A DNA stretch of 64,000 nucleotides from NCBI RefSeq assembly GCF_012290005.1, contig NZ_JAAXMS010000002.1, positions 1 through 64,000 on the forward strand, written 5' to 3'. This stretch comes from Crateriforma spongiae. Its GTDB lineage: Bacteria > Planctomycetota > Planctomycetia > Pirellulales > Pirellulaceae. The notes below the pieces were generated by a model. It was not told where the DNA came from. It ran no database searches and saw only the letters and a program-made list of their open reading frames with translations. Below are positions 16,381 through 25,003 of this stretch, in pieces. Position numbers and translations under genes: made by a program. Position 1 is the stretch's first letter, and each line of letters opens with the position of its first letter.

Positions 16381-17685
16381 TTAGAACAAGAAGATCGTGT
16401 CGATGCCGAAGGTGAATTGATCGTCATCGCTGTTTTCCAGGATGTCGGTCGGATCGCCATCGACCCAGTCCCAACGAATTTCCGGACGAACCAGAACGTT
16501 GGCGTGCGGCTTGTAATTCACACCGCTGGTCAAGGCATAGATGTCGTTGTCGGTGTTGAACACGCCGGCGTCGGCTTGGTACCACTCGAAACGAGTTCCC
16601 ACGGCCCAGCAGTCGCTGAGGGTGTAGATCAGGTACTGGTTGATGCCGAAGGTGTCACGAACGGTCGCGCCGTCGATGTCTTCGGTGTCCAACAAGTCCG
16701 ACTGGAAGATGTACTGCAGATTGTCGCTGACCGCGTAGTCGGCGACGATCGAGTGCATGTATCCGTTTTCGCCACGACCGACGACACCATCGACAACGCG
16801 GTTGATGTTGCCATCGCCGAAACGTCCGCCAACGGTGGCGTAGGTGACCGTCAGGCTATCGGTCAGCCCGACCGAAACGCCGCCCAAGAAGGCATCACCA
16901 TTGTCTTCGAAACCACTGTCCCAGCCCAAGACGTATCCGCCCATCACGCTGACGTGATCGCCGACGTTGTAGGTCGCCAGTGCACCGGTGTGGGTGAACG
17001 GCTCGCTGTTGTACATCGTGTACGCGTGGCTGTAGAAGAAGTTGTCAGGGGCGGTAACGACTTCCCATCCGATGATGGTGTAGAAGTGACCGGCCTTGAC
17101 CGACAAATCGCCGTAGCCAGCTTCGACGTACAGCTGGGGCATGGCGTGACCGTAATCGGTCCCGTTGTCCCAGTCGTTGTCCCAGTGATTGTTGGAGATG
17201 CCGAACGCTTGGGTGTCTTGCGAGTCGGTACCGTAGACGTAATCGATGCGACCACCGATGTCGAAACCGTCGGAGGTATCGATCGCCTTTTCAGCGTACA
17301 ACCAAGCTTGGTGCAGCTGATATTCGTCCGGCCGACTGTTGAACAGCGGCAAAGCGGCGGTGTGGTAGCCCATTTGGACCCAACCACCGATGCTGAACCC
17401 TTCGTATTCACCGAACAGGGTGAAGGGATCGCCAAGATCGCATTCGCCACCGAGGCATCCACCGCCCAGGCCACAGCCGCTATCGCATCCGCTGTCACAG
17501 CCGTATGAAGGCAGTCCATCACAGCCGCCCATGTCGCAAGCCGACATGTCGACGTCACAGCCGGTTTCACAGTGTCCGACTTGTTGAACACCATTGTCTT
17601 GGTAGTAACCAGATTGCACTCCGGCGGCCGATGCGGTTGTTCCACAACAAATCGCGGCCAAGAGAGCGAGTTTGCTCAATTTCAT
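16381..17685 (-). CDS. Outer-membrane porin, Cys-rich N-terminus (copy 1)
   Basis: A 434-residue secreted beta-barrel protein starting MKLSKLALLAAICCGTTASA, a signal peptide. A Cys/Gly/Asp-rich segment follows (about residues 40-85) with the repeated motif GCDSGCDSGCG. The barrel then starts near FTLFGEYEGFSIGGWVQMGY and ends with the outer-membrane signature FTFGIDTIFLF, a C-terminal Phe after alternating hydrophobics. The pattern (SIGGWxQxGY, then RPDEYQLHQAWLYAEKAIDT) fits the planctomycete OmpL/BBP2-like porin group. I start at the ATG at 17685, preceded by GGGGAG; the frame is open further upstream but out of character. It is a tandem paralogue of the gene at 18383-19702 and ends in a strong terminator. 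Confidence 0.85.
   Translation of the reverse strand: MKLSKLALLAAICCGTTASAAGVQSGYYQDNGVQQVGHCETGCDVDMSACDMGGCDGLPSYGCDSGCDSGCGLGGGCLGGECDLGDPFTLFGEYEGFSIGGWVQMGYHTAALPLFNSRPDEYQLHQAWLYAEKAIDTSDGFDIGGRIDYVYGTDSQDTQAFGISNNHWDNDWDNGTDYGHAMPQLYVEAGYGDLSVKAGHFYTIIGWEVVTAPDNFFYSHAYTMYNSEPFTHTGALATYNVGDHVSVMGGYVLGWDSGFEDNGDAFLGGVSVGLTDSLTVTYATVGGRFGDGNINRVVDGVVGRGENGYMHSIVADYAVSDNLQYIFQSDLLDTEDIDGATVRDTFGINQYLIYTLSDCWAVGTRFEWYQADAGVFNTDNDIYALTSGVNYKPHANVLVRPEIRWDWVDGDPTDILENSDDDQFTFGIDTIFLF
16973..17124. repeat. 152-bp patch identical to 18984-19135
   Basis: By eye, every base of 16973-17124 matches 18984-19135. The patch lies in the middle of both porin genes (around KAGHFYTIIGWEVVTAPDNF). Flanking bases differ at a normal paralogue rate, so the two copies appear to be kept alike by gene conversion. 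Confidence 0.8.
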
Positions 17686-18382
17686 CCGTTGGACTCCCCA
17701 TCCATGTGTTTGGCAGCACGCAAAACAATCCGCATCAGGAAACCGATTCCTGGCCGCGGAATTCATCGCAACAACTGCCGGCCGCATTCCAGGACGTCGT
17801 GTCCTGTTTCACGGCGGGCCAGACCGGCGTCTTTCGTGTGGTCTCCACCTGAAAGAATCAACGTGATTCCTCAGCCACCGAATCGACGCCGGCGAATTTC
17901 CTAAGGAGCGTATCGACCGGGAAATTCGTCAAAGTTCATCGCAGTGTTGGAACTGGTGCGAACGATTTGTCCTTCACGGCCGGAATTTGGCAAGCTGTGC
18001 CGGTTAAGCGAAGTTTCCCTCGGCCCGATCGCGGATGCCGATCGCCCCGATCCATCGGCGCATAAAAAAACCGCGTGTCACCGGAGATGGATGACACGCG
18101 GTCGAAGATATCGGTCAGAGCTTTCTGTCGTTCCGGCCCGAGTTGCCTGATGGTCGGATCAGCAGGAATTCGTCGTGTGGAGAAGACGTTGAAGCTTCCT
18201 CCAGGCAGTTCAGTTGACAGCGACAAGACGCCGGGGCGGATGGGGAGTTTCACCGGTGGCGTTGCTTGCCACCGAACTCCTCGCGGCCGGACGCCCGGGC
18301 CGAAGACACCTGTGAAGGGTGGTTCGCCCGGGCCAAAGCCCACATTCCGTACACCTAGCCTCTGTATCTATGCCACTGGGGC
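17686..18382. other. Region between the two porin genes
   Basis: A 697-base gap holding the upstream region of porin copy 1 and the terminator of copy 2 (18064-18101). An open frame on the minus strand across the terminator looks like chance. No other feature is seen. Confidence 0.5.
18064..18101 (-). terminator. Terminator of the second porin gene
   Basis: Inverted repeat CCGCGTGTCA (18071-18080) and TGACACGCGG (18092-18101), with seven T following on the minus strand (18064-18070). It is about 280 bases past the stop of porin copy 2, leaving a long 3' untranslated region. Confidence 0.8.
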
Positions 18383-19702
18383 CTAGAACAGGAAGATCGT
18401 GTCCATACCGAAGGTGAACTGGTCGTCGTCATCGTTCTCCAGAATTCCGGTCGGATCGCCATCAACCCAGTCCCAGCGGACTTCGGGACGAATGATCACG
18501 TTGGCATTCGGCTTGTAGTTGATGCCGCTGGTCCAAGCGTAGACGTCGTTGTCGGTGTTGAACACGCCGGCGTCCGCTTGGTACCACTCGAAACGAGTTC
18601 CCAGAGCCCAGCAGTCGTTGATCGAGTAGATCAGGTACTGGTTGATGCCGAAGGTGTCACGAACGGTCGCGCCGTCGATGTCTTCGGTGTCCAACAGGTC
18701 CGACTGGAAGATGTACTGCAGATTGTCGCTGACCGCGTAGTCGGCGACGATCGAGTGCATGTATCCGTTTTCGCCACGACCGACCGTTGCTGGCGGTCCG
18801 GGATCGACGCGGTTGATGTTGCCATCACCGAAACGTCCGCCAACGGTCGCGTAGGTGACCGTCAGGTTGTCGGTCAGACCGGCCGAAATCCCGCCCAAGA
18901 AGGCATCGCCGTTGTCTTCGAAACCGCTGTCCCAGCCCAAGACGTATCCGCCGTAGAAGGTCAGGTCATCGGTCGCGTTGTACGTCGCCAGTGCACCGGT
19001 GTGGGTGAACGGCTCGCTGTTGTACATCGTGTACGCGTGGCTGTAGAAGAAGTTGTCAGGGGCGGTAACGACTTCCCATCCGATGATGGTGTAGAAGTGA
19101 CCGGCCTTGACCGACAAATCGCCGTAGCCAGCTTCAACGTACAACTGGGGCAGGGCGTGCCCGTAATCGGCACCGTTGTCCCAGCCGTTATCCCAGTGAT
19201 CGTTGGCGATACCAAACGCTTGGGTGTCTTGCGAATCGGTACCGTAGATGTAATCGATGCGACCACCGATATCGAAACCACACGAGGTGTCGATCGCCTT
19301 TTCGGCGTACAACCAAGCTTGGTGCAGCTGAACTTCATCGGGACGGCTGTTGAACAGCGGCAGGGCAGCCGTGTGGTAGCCCATTTGCAACCATCCGCCG
19401 ACCGAAATTCCGCCGTACTCGCCGAACAGCGTGAACGGATCGTCGTGGCAGCAGTCGCCACAAAGTCCCAGTCCGCCCAGGTTGCAGCCCAGCGAATCGC
19501 AGCCGCTGTCACATCCGCTGTCGCAACCCAGGTCGCATCCGACCGGTTCGCAACCACAGGTGATTTCGCCGCAAGGATCACAGCTGTCGCAGCTGTCGCT
19601 GAAGCAACCGACTTGAGCAATCGTGCCGTTGCCGGCCATAGCTTGCCCGGCAGTCAGGCCACAGGCCAACGCCGCCAGCATTGCAAGTTTAGAAAGTTTC
19701 AT
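18383..19702 (-). CDS. Outer-membrane porin, Cys-rich N-terminus (copy 2)
   Basis: A 439-residue paralogue of the porin at 16381-17685. The signal peptide is MKLSKLAMLAALACGLTAGQ. The Cys-rich segment is longer here (about residues 30-85), with SCDSCDPCGEITCGCEP and then GCDLGCDSGCDSGCDSLGC. The barrel is almost the same as copy 1 up to FTFGMDTIFLF. Differences cluster in the Cys-rich part and in one loop (NRVDPGPPATVGRGEN against NRVVDGVVGRGEN). The ATG at 19702 has GGGGAG about 12 bases upstream. The frame stays open far upstream to 20491, but those residues do not fit. It probably forms a diffusion pore in the outer membrane. The Cys-rich segment may cross-link or bind metal, which is inference. 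Confidence 0.85.
   Translation of the reverse strand: MKLSKLAMLAALACGLTAGQAMAGNGTIAQVGCFSDSCDSCDPCGEITCGCEPVGCDLGCDSGCDSGCDSLGCNLGGLGLCGDCCHDDPFTLFGEYGGISVGGWLQMGYHTAALPLFNSRPDEVQLHQAWLYAEKAIDTSCGFDIGGRIDYIYGTDSQDTQAFGIANDHWDNGWDNGADYGHALPQLYVEAGYGDLSVKAGHFYTIIGWEVVTAPDNFFYSHAYTMYNSEPFTHTGALATYNATDDLTFYGGYVLGWDSGFEDNGDAFLGGISAGLTDNLTVTYATVGGRFGDGNINRVDPGPPATVGRGENGYMHSIVADYAVSDNLQYIFQSDLLDTEDIDGATVRDTFGINQYLIYSINDCWALGTRFEWYQADAGVFNTDNDVYAWTSGINYKPNANVIIRPEVRWDWVDGDPTGILENDDDDQFTFGMDTIFLF
18984..19135. repeat. 152-bp patch identical to 16973-17124
   Basis: The second copy of the perfect match described at 16973-17124. The spacing between the copies is 2,011 bases, the period of the tandem porin duplication in this part. 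Confidence 0.8.
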
Positions 19703-20222
19703 TAGTTCCGAACTCCCCATTCGTGAAACGTAGTGGTCGCAGGGCACCTTCCGTGGCACCGGGTTCTGATCGCTCGATCGATCCCCGTTGGACCCTTCAC
19801 GCCCAGCTTTACGGGAAAGCCGTCGCGTCGGTCCGCGAGACAGTTGTCTCTTCGGCCAGCGGCCTGAATCACAAAGGCTGTCGGATGTGGTCCGTGACCT
19901 CGTTCGTCCGACATCGATGCAATTCTTTCCGCACCCTAACGTCAGGAATCCGTATCGACCTCCGACCGGACGCTTCAGGGATTTGTTCGAAAACTGAGCG
20001 ATGATTTGGCACCGGGCGGTTCGTTCAGTACGAGCTCCGTTGACCTTGCCGATTGATCCGATTTCATCGGTTTTTCCGAGCAGCCCCAGTCTGTTTCGGG
20101 GATCGATCGACCACACCACTCCCCCTTCCTGTCGCTCCGCCTTTCGGTGATTTCGTCGTTCGGGCAAACTGTTTGCCCTAGTATGCCGTTTGATCCCCAA
20201 TTTGATGCCCGAGTGATCGACC
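19703..20222. other. Divergent region, porin copy 2 / ftsY
   Basis: A 520-base gap between divergent genes. It should contain promoters for porin copy 2 and for ftsY. I see no conserved motif, hairpin or plausible small gene. Confidence 0.4.
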
Positions 20223-21212
20223 ATGGCCTTTTGGCGTTCCGAAAAGAAATCCGACAAGGAATCTTCCCAGCCGACCTCGTCCACCGACGACGGTGGATCG
20301 GGAGGATTGCTGTCTCGAATGCGGGGCGGGCTGCAAAAAACACGTCGCGTCCTGAACACGGACATCCGCGACCTGTTCAAAAGCGAAGGCAGCCTGGTCG
20401 ACGACGCCTTGCTGGAACAGCTTTTCGCCCGACTGGTCCGCACCGACATGGGCGGAGGCCCGGCGGCCAAGATCCGCGATGAAATCGCCAAACAGTACCG
20501 CGGACGTGTCGTTCAACTGGACGAAATCCTGCAGACCATTGCCGACCAGACTCGGCAGATGCTGGAACAAGAACACACCGACATTCAAACCGCCGACCAA
20601 CCGCCCACCGTGATCCTGGTCGTCGGCGTCAACGGAAGCGGAAAAACCACTTCCATCGGTAAACTTGCCAATCACTTTCACCAATCGGGCAAGAAGGTCG
20701 TCTTGGGAGCCGGCGATACATTCCGCGCCGCAGCGGTCGAGCAATTGGTGATCTGGTCCCAGCGAATCGGATGCGACATCGTTACCGGCAAACCCCAAGC
20801 CGATCCGGCCAGTGTCGCCTATCAAACCGTCCAGCAGGCCGTCGAAACCAACGCCGACATCGCCATCATCGATACGGCCGGTCGCCTGCAGACCCAAAGC
20901 AATCTGATGCAGGAACTGCAGAAGATTCGTACCGTGATCGGAAAGAAACTGGAAACCGCACCGCACGAGGTCTTGTTGGTGCTTGATGCGACCGCCGGTC
21001 AAAACGCGATCAGCCAAGCCAAAGGCTTCAGCGAAGCGGCCGGATGCACTGGCATCGTCCTGGCAAAGTTGGATGGTTCCGCCAAAGGCGGCGTGGTCCT
21101 GCCGATCCGCGAACAGTTCGGATTGCCGGTAAAGTTCGTCGGACTTGGGGAAGGCATCGACGATTTGGTGAAGTTCGACCCGGCGGCGTTCGCCGAAGGC
21201 TTGTTCAGCTGA
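20223..21212 (+). CDS. ftsY: Signal recognition particle receptor FtsY
   Basis: A 329-residue SRP GTPase. A short charged N-terminus (residues 1-30) leads into the helical N domain (about 30-115). The G domain follows: GVNGSGKTTSIGKLA (P-loop), GAGDTFRAAAVEQL, DTAGRLQTQSNLM (G3), LDATAGQNA, and LAKLDGSAKGG (G4/G5, LDGxAKGG). It docks the ribosome-SRP complex at the membrane and hydrolyses GTP together with Ffh. The long acidic A domain of E. coli FtsY is missing; only a short polar stretch precedes the N domain, as in many bacteria. miaE follows 81 bases later on the same strand. Confidence 0.96.
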   Translation: MAFWRSEKKSDKESSQPTSSTDDGGSGGLLSRMRGGLQKTRRVLNTDIRDLFKSEGSLVDDALLEQLFARLVRTDMGGGPAAKIRDEIAKQYRGRVVQLDEILQTIADQTRQMLEQEHTDIQTADQPPTVILVVGVNGSGKTTSIGKLANHFHQSGKKVVLGAGDTFRAAAVEQLVIWSQRIGCDIVTGKPQADPASVAYQTVQQAVETNADIAIIDTAGRLQTQSNLMQELQKIRTVIGKKLETAPHEVLLVLDATAGQNAISQAKGFSEAAGCTGIVLAKLDGSAKGGVVLPIREQFGLPVKFVGLGEGIDDLVKFDPAAFAEGLFS

Positions 21213-21293
21213 TCCGTTCAATGGCGGGCGAAGGGACGCCTGAAAACACGATCTTGATTTCTTTGACGCTTATCCATCGGCGACTCTTTCATC

Positions 21294-21875
21294 ATGCTTC
21301 ACCTGCAATCCGAATCGGCAAAGCGTTGGTTGGCCCAAGTCGACCAATCGCTAGACGAGATTTTGATCGATCATGCCCACTGTGAACGCAAAGCCGCCTC
21401 GACGGCGATGAACTTGATGAACGCGTACACGGACAATCGGCCGCTGTGCGTGGAGATGACTCGCATCGTCGAAGAAGAACTCGAACACTTTCATATGGTG
21501 TTGGACGTCCTGGATGCTCGAGGCATCCCGTTTCGCCGACTGGCGTCGGGCCCTTACGGCCGCAAGCTGAACCAATTGGTCCGTCCCAGTGAACCGCTGC
21601 GTGCGGTCGATCGTTTGCTGGTCGCTTCGCTAATCGAGGCGCGTAGTTGCGAACGGTTCCGCTTGCTGGCTGACCATGTTCGGCAGCGTGACAGCGAATT
21701 GGCCGACTTTTACGCCGGCCTGTTTGAAAGCGAAGCCCGGCATCACACCACCTACGTGCAAATCGCCGAGCATTTCCAACCTCGCGACGATGTCCGCCAG
21801 CGGTTGGACGAATTATCGGCCCAAGAAGCCGAGATCATCGCCGGCGGCTGCGACCTGCCACGAATGCACAGCTGA
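21294..21875 (+). CDS. miaE: tRNA-(ms2io6A)-hydroxylase-like protein MiaE
   Basis: A 193-residue all-helical ferritin-like di-iron protein. Carboxylate/His ligands typical of MiaE are visible: DHAHCERKAASTAMNLM (ExxH-like), EEELEHFHMV (ExxxxH) and LIEARSCERFRLL, then FYAGLFESEARHHTTYVQIA. MiaE hydroxylates the isopentenyl side chain of ms2i6A at position 37 of some tRNAs, using O2. The length matches the family (about 190-250). It follows ftsY closely but the two are not functionally linked. Confidence 0.88.
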   Translation: MLHLQSESAKRWLAQVDQSLDEILIDHAHCERKAASTAMNLMNAYTDNRPLCVEMTRIVEEELEHFHMVLDVLDARGIPFRRLASGPYGRKLNQLVRPSEPLRAVDRLLVASLIEARSCERFRLLADHVRQRDSELADFYAGLFESEARHHTTYVQIAEHFQPRDDVRQRLDELSAQEAEIIAGGCDLPRMHS

Positions 21876-22453
21876 CGCGCGCGACCCCATTGCTGAATCC
21901 AGCGGACTGACACATCGCCAGCACAACGGATCCATCACCGATGTCCGATGGACGTCCGACCAAATGTCCATCCCATAGCCGGACACCCTTTGTTGGGTAG
22001 TGCGGAATGTCCACGCAAGCGATGTGTGGTGTTTCACATGATATCGCTTGAGATCCATCGACCCGCCAGCACGGATCGCCGGACGCATGCCCGGACTACG
22101 TTTCACGATCCAACCTCAGCTTTGATGAATCCGTGAAAAGGATCCGTTGAACCGACACGCCAATGACTTTGGCGGCGCGACGCCGTACCGTTGATGTGCC
22201 GGACGATCCGACGCGAATCGGTATCGTCTTTTTGTCGAACAACATCAACCAACGCTTCAGGGACACCGAAGCGTTTTCGTCGATGGAAGTTGACCAAGCA
22301 TTCGCTGCGTATCCAAGGCAAATCATCGCCGCGTCCCGTGCCGCGGTGGTGTTTGATCAGTGAATCGCATCGTCGACATCCATGACCAACCGGAGGATCC
22401 GGTTTCCTATTTTTCAGACCACCCGGTCCGTGCGAAAAATGGAGTACCGCATC
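21876..22453. other. Gene-free region between miaE and a secreted protein
   Basis: A 578-base stretch. Several short frames are open on both strands, but none has a ribosome binding site or a protein-like composition. I see no tRNA-like cloverleaf and no terminator with a T-tract. Confidence 0.4.
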
Positions 22454-23593
22454 ATGCCATCGGTTTCCCCGTCCACTTTGCCGCCATCGTTTGGATCATT
22501 GTCCGCGATCGCATTGGTCACCTTGCTTTCACCAGGCTGGCTTCCGATCGACGTCGTCGACGCATCGGACACCCGCCCCGTCCAGTTTGACCTGCACCCG
22601 GTCGTCGCCGCGCACACCGTCGACCCAAACGATGCATCGGTCGTACAGATTCAGCTGAAAGTATCGTCGATCGTCCCGTCGATTCATGATCGCCCGATGG
22701 ACCAATGGACGCTGCGGTTGATCCCACGAAACGACCGGTTGGTCGTCCGAGACTATTCACCGCAAACATCCGGTGCCAGTCATCTGGATGGATCGATCGA
22801 CGTCAAAGTGACCGAGGAAGACAGCGAATCATTCGGTCTTGCCAGCGTGGTCAGCTATGGCCCGGCCAGCGCTGATGCGGGCGTGGACAACATCAACAAG
22901 ACGATCGAATCACGATCGTTTCGGGAACTTCCTCAACTGCGTGCGATCACCGCGGCGGGAACCATTCGACACGGGCGCGGCGTTTACTACCAGTTGCGTC
23001 ATGACCGCCAACAGATCTTGGAAGGTGAAAAGTGCTTCACCGTGACGTACCAGGTACCGAACGATTGGCAGGCCGGACTATTCGACGTCTTCATCGAAGC
23101 CAAACGTCAAACGCGTCCGTTTGGTCGATTCGAAACGGTCGAAAGAACCGTTGCGGCGCAGCACTTTACCGTCGCCGCATATCGGCCCGACAATCAAGTT
23201 GCAAAGGAATGGGCATACGATTTGTTCCATGCCGAAGCTGAACTTCGCAATGCCACCACGCAATGGCAACAGATGCGTAATCAAAGCGGCGGCTTCCCCG
23301 CGATGCTGCAAAGCCTGGCATCCACCATGGATCATCTAGCCAACGCGTCCGATGGTGCACGTCATCACGATCGCGACCAGTGGCTGGAGGGACTATTGCA
23401 AGCCGACGTCGACCCCTACACCAATCCCGCCGTGCGTCGATTGCCCGTCGATTTGCGTGTGTTGGCAATCGCCTACTGCGACAAACGCGACGAACTGTCG
23501 GCCATTGAAACGCAGCCCGTCGACACCCCTTCGTCACAAGCTGAGCGTCTGGTGTCCAATCGAACCGACGGGGCATCCGACCGAGGGAACTGA
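22454..23593 (+). CDS. Secreted protein of unknown function
   Basis: A 379-residue protein starting MPSVSPSTLPPSFGSLSAIA, with a hydrophobic stretch ending near LLSPGW that can serve as a signal peptide. GGAG lies 9 bases before this ATG; two upstream ATGs (22382, 22439) in the same frame have no such site. The mature part looks beta-rich in the first 230 residues. It is followed by a helical segment (EWAYDLFHAEAELRNATTQW) and a Ser/Asp-rich tail. No known family is recognised. A short zinc-ribbon gene lies just downstream on the other strand, 16 bases away. Confidence 0.6.
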   Translation: MPSVSPSTLPPSFGSLSAIALVTLLSPGWLPIDVVDASDTRPVQFDLHPVVAAHTVDPNDASVVQIQLKVSSIVPSIHDRPMDQWTLRLIPRNDRLVVRDYSPQTSGASHLDGSIDVKVTEEDSESFGLASVVSYGPASADAGVDNINKTIESRSFRELPQLRAITAAGTIRHGRGVYYQLRHDRQQILEGEKCFTVTYQVPNDWQAGLFDVFIEAKRQTRPFGRFETVERTVAAQHFTVAAYRPDNQVAKEWAYDLFHAEAELRNATTQWQQMRNQSGGFPAMLQSLASTMDHLANASDGARHHDRDQWLEGLLQADVDPYTNPAVRRLPVDLRVLAIAYCDKRDELSAIETQPVDTPSSQAERLVSNRTDGASDRGN

Positions 23594-23609
23594 TACCGGT
23601 GTCGTCGAT

Positions 23610-23912
23610 TCAGTTGTTGCTGAAACCGAGCGCAAAGCTCAATTCACGTCCCAGCGGGTTTCGACGGAATTGCTCGTAACAATCGCCGCACAGATCAAAG
23701 CTCTCGCGATGGCCGGTGGCGTTGTCATCACCGCAATCACACGGAGGTGCCGTTTCCAAGATCTCGTTCAATTCCGAAAGATGGTCGACTTCGTCGCACA
23801 GCGGTGCGAACGACTCTTCACGAACAGGTTTGATCTCCAGCTGGACCACAAACCGAACGTCGTCAATGGAATCAATTTCTCGTTTGCATCGATCGCACGT
23901 GTAATGAATCAT
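23610..23912 (-). CDS. Small zinc-ribbon-like protein
   Basis: A 100-residue protein starting MIHYTCDRCKREIDSIDDVR. Cysteines come as CDRC (residues 6-9), then CDCGDD and CGDCYEQF near residues 72-92, which could form a four-cysteine zinc site. The middle is acidic. The first ATG is at 23912; a TTG lies five codons earlier. Proteins of this size and pattern are common in planctomycetes, from memory, without an assigned role. It converges with the secreted protein gene at 22454-23593. Confidence 0.6.
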   Translation of the reverse strand: MIHYTCDRCKREIDSIDDVRFVVQLEIKPVREESFAPLCDEVDHLSELNEILETAPPCDCGDDNATGHRESFDLCGDCYEQFRRNPLGRELSFALGFSNN

Positions 23913-24073
23913 CGATGGCAGGTCCAACCGTGGGAATGAAAAGTTGGCGTCTGGGGCACGCCGGAAATGAAATCTCGGTGAATCCTATGATTTCATATTA
24001 GTAGCAGCACAACGGCGATCGCAAGTCAGTTCGTGTGTTTCTGGAAGTAGCATTTTTGTGTCTTGACACCACC

Positions 24074-24871
24074 TTAGCGATTCGTTTTAGCGTCGAGAGG
24101 TTGGGGCGTCAGTTCGATCAACATGCCCGGCAGGAAGTTCTCCTCCAGATCGTCCAGACTTCGTTCATCCAAAATCTTGAAGTCGATCCCGCGATCCGTC
24201 GACTGTTCGCGCAACCGTTTTATGGCTGACACGTTTCCATAGACGACAAGGCAACGTCCGCCAGGGCGCAATCGCTTGGGCAAACCTTGCAACAGAGAAT
24301 CCATCAGTGCGAACCCCGGATCATAAAACGCATGATCCAGATCTTCATGAATGGTTCCGTCTTCCCAAGGCGGGTTCGACAAAATCACATCGAATGCTTC
24401 GTCATCACGAAGGACGTCAAAAGCCCCTTGCGACGATTTGGGCACCAATCGCAGTTGCAAATTTTTTTCCGTCTCCAGCATGGCCGCGTTGTATCTCGCA
24501 TTGGCGATGGCCGCCGGATTGACGTCGGTCGCCAGCACAGAATCAGCGCCATTTTGCAAACAGACGATCGCCAACAACCCGGTGCCGGTGCCGATTTCCA
24601 GCACGTCGCGACCGTTGACCAAGTTGTCGTCGATGATCATTCGCCGCAGCGAAATCGTGTCATCGGGTTCCCAAAACACGTTTTCAAATTGGACGATATC
24701 GCCGAACGCGACGTCGTCGATTTCCCAAACTTGGCGGACGACGTGATCGGTATCCAAATCCTTTCGATTCGGCCGACATCCCGTCGCAATCAGAACGAAC
24801 GCGATGAAGACGGGTGCGATCCAATTGGTCGCGACGGCAAACCGAAAAAACGAACAAGCGAGGCGTGGCAT
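24074..24871 (-). CDS. Class I methyltransferase with lipoprotein-like leader
   Basis: A 265-residue protein. The catalytic part has a Rossmann methyltransferase fold: VLEIGTGTGLLAIVCLQNG (SAM motif I), LATDVNPAAIANARYNAA, then DVILSNPPWEDG, whose NPPW is the signature of N-methyltransferases acting on Gln/Asn, Lys or N6-adenine (the PrmA, PrmC/HemK and RsmC/RlmG group). A short C-terminal domain follows. The N-terminus is odd: MPRLACSFFRFAVATNWIAP, then FIAFVLIATGCRPNRKD, which reads as a signal peptide with a lipobox (IATGC). The ATG at 24871 is used; a TTG lies three codons earlier. It follows the DUF11 lipoprotein gene by 132 bases on the same strand. Substrate unknown. Confidence 0.7.
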   Translation of the reverse strand: MPRLACSFFRFAVATNWIAPVFIAFVLIATGCRPNRKDLDTDHVVRQVWEIDDVAFGDIVQFENVFWEPDDTISLRRMIIDDNLVNGRDVLEIGTGTGLLAIVCLQNGADSVLATDVNPAAIANARYNAAMLETEKNLQLRLVPKSSQGAFDVLRDDEAFDVILSNPPWEDGTIHEDLDHAFYDPGFALMDSLLQGLPKRLRPGGRCLVVYGNVSAIKRLREQSTDRGIDFKILDERSLDDLEENFLPGMLIELTPQPLDAKTNR

Positions 24872-25003
24872 ACGGTGCAATCGGACGGGTCACGATCTAT
24901 CGGTCACACGGGTCGCAGCCATCCGACGCAGGGATGATGCGACCGCTGAAACGTTCCCGATAGTTTATCGGACCCGGAAGGCGAGCGTATGCCGGCGGGA
25001 TTC

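Noticed and set aside
17936-18343. A 135-residue minus-strand frame between the porins
   Set aside because: It runs through the terminator hairpin of porin copy 2 and shows no protein-like character.
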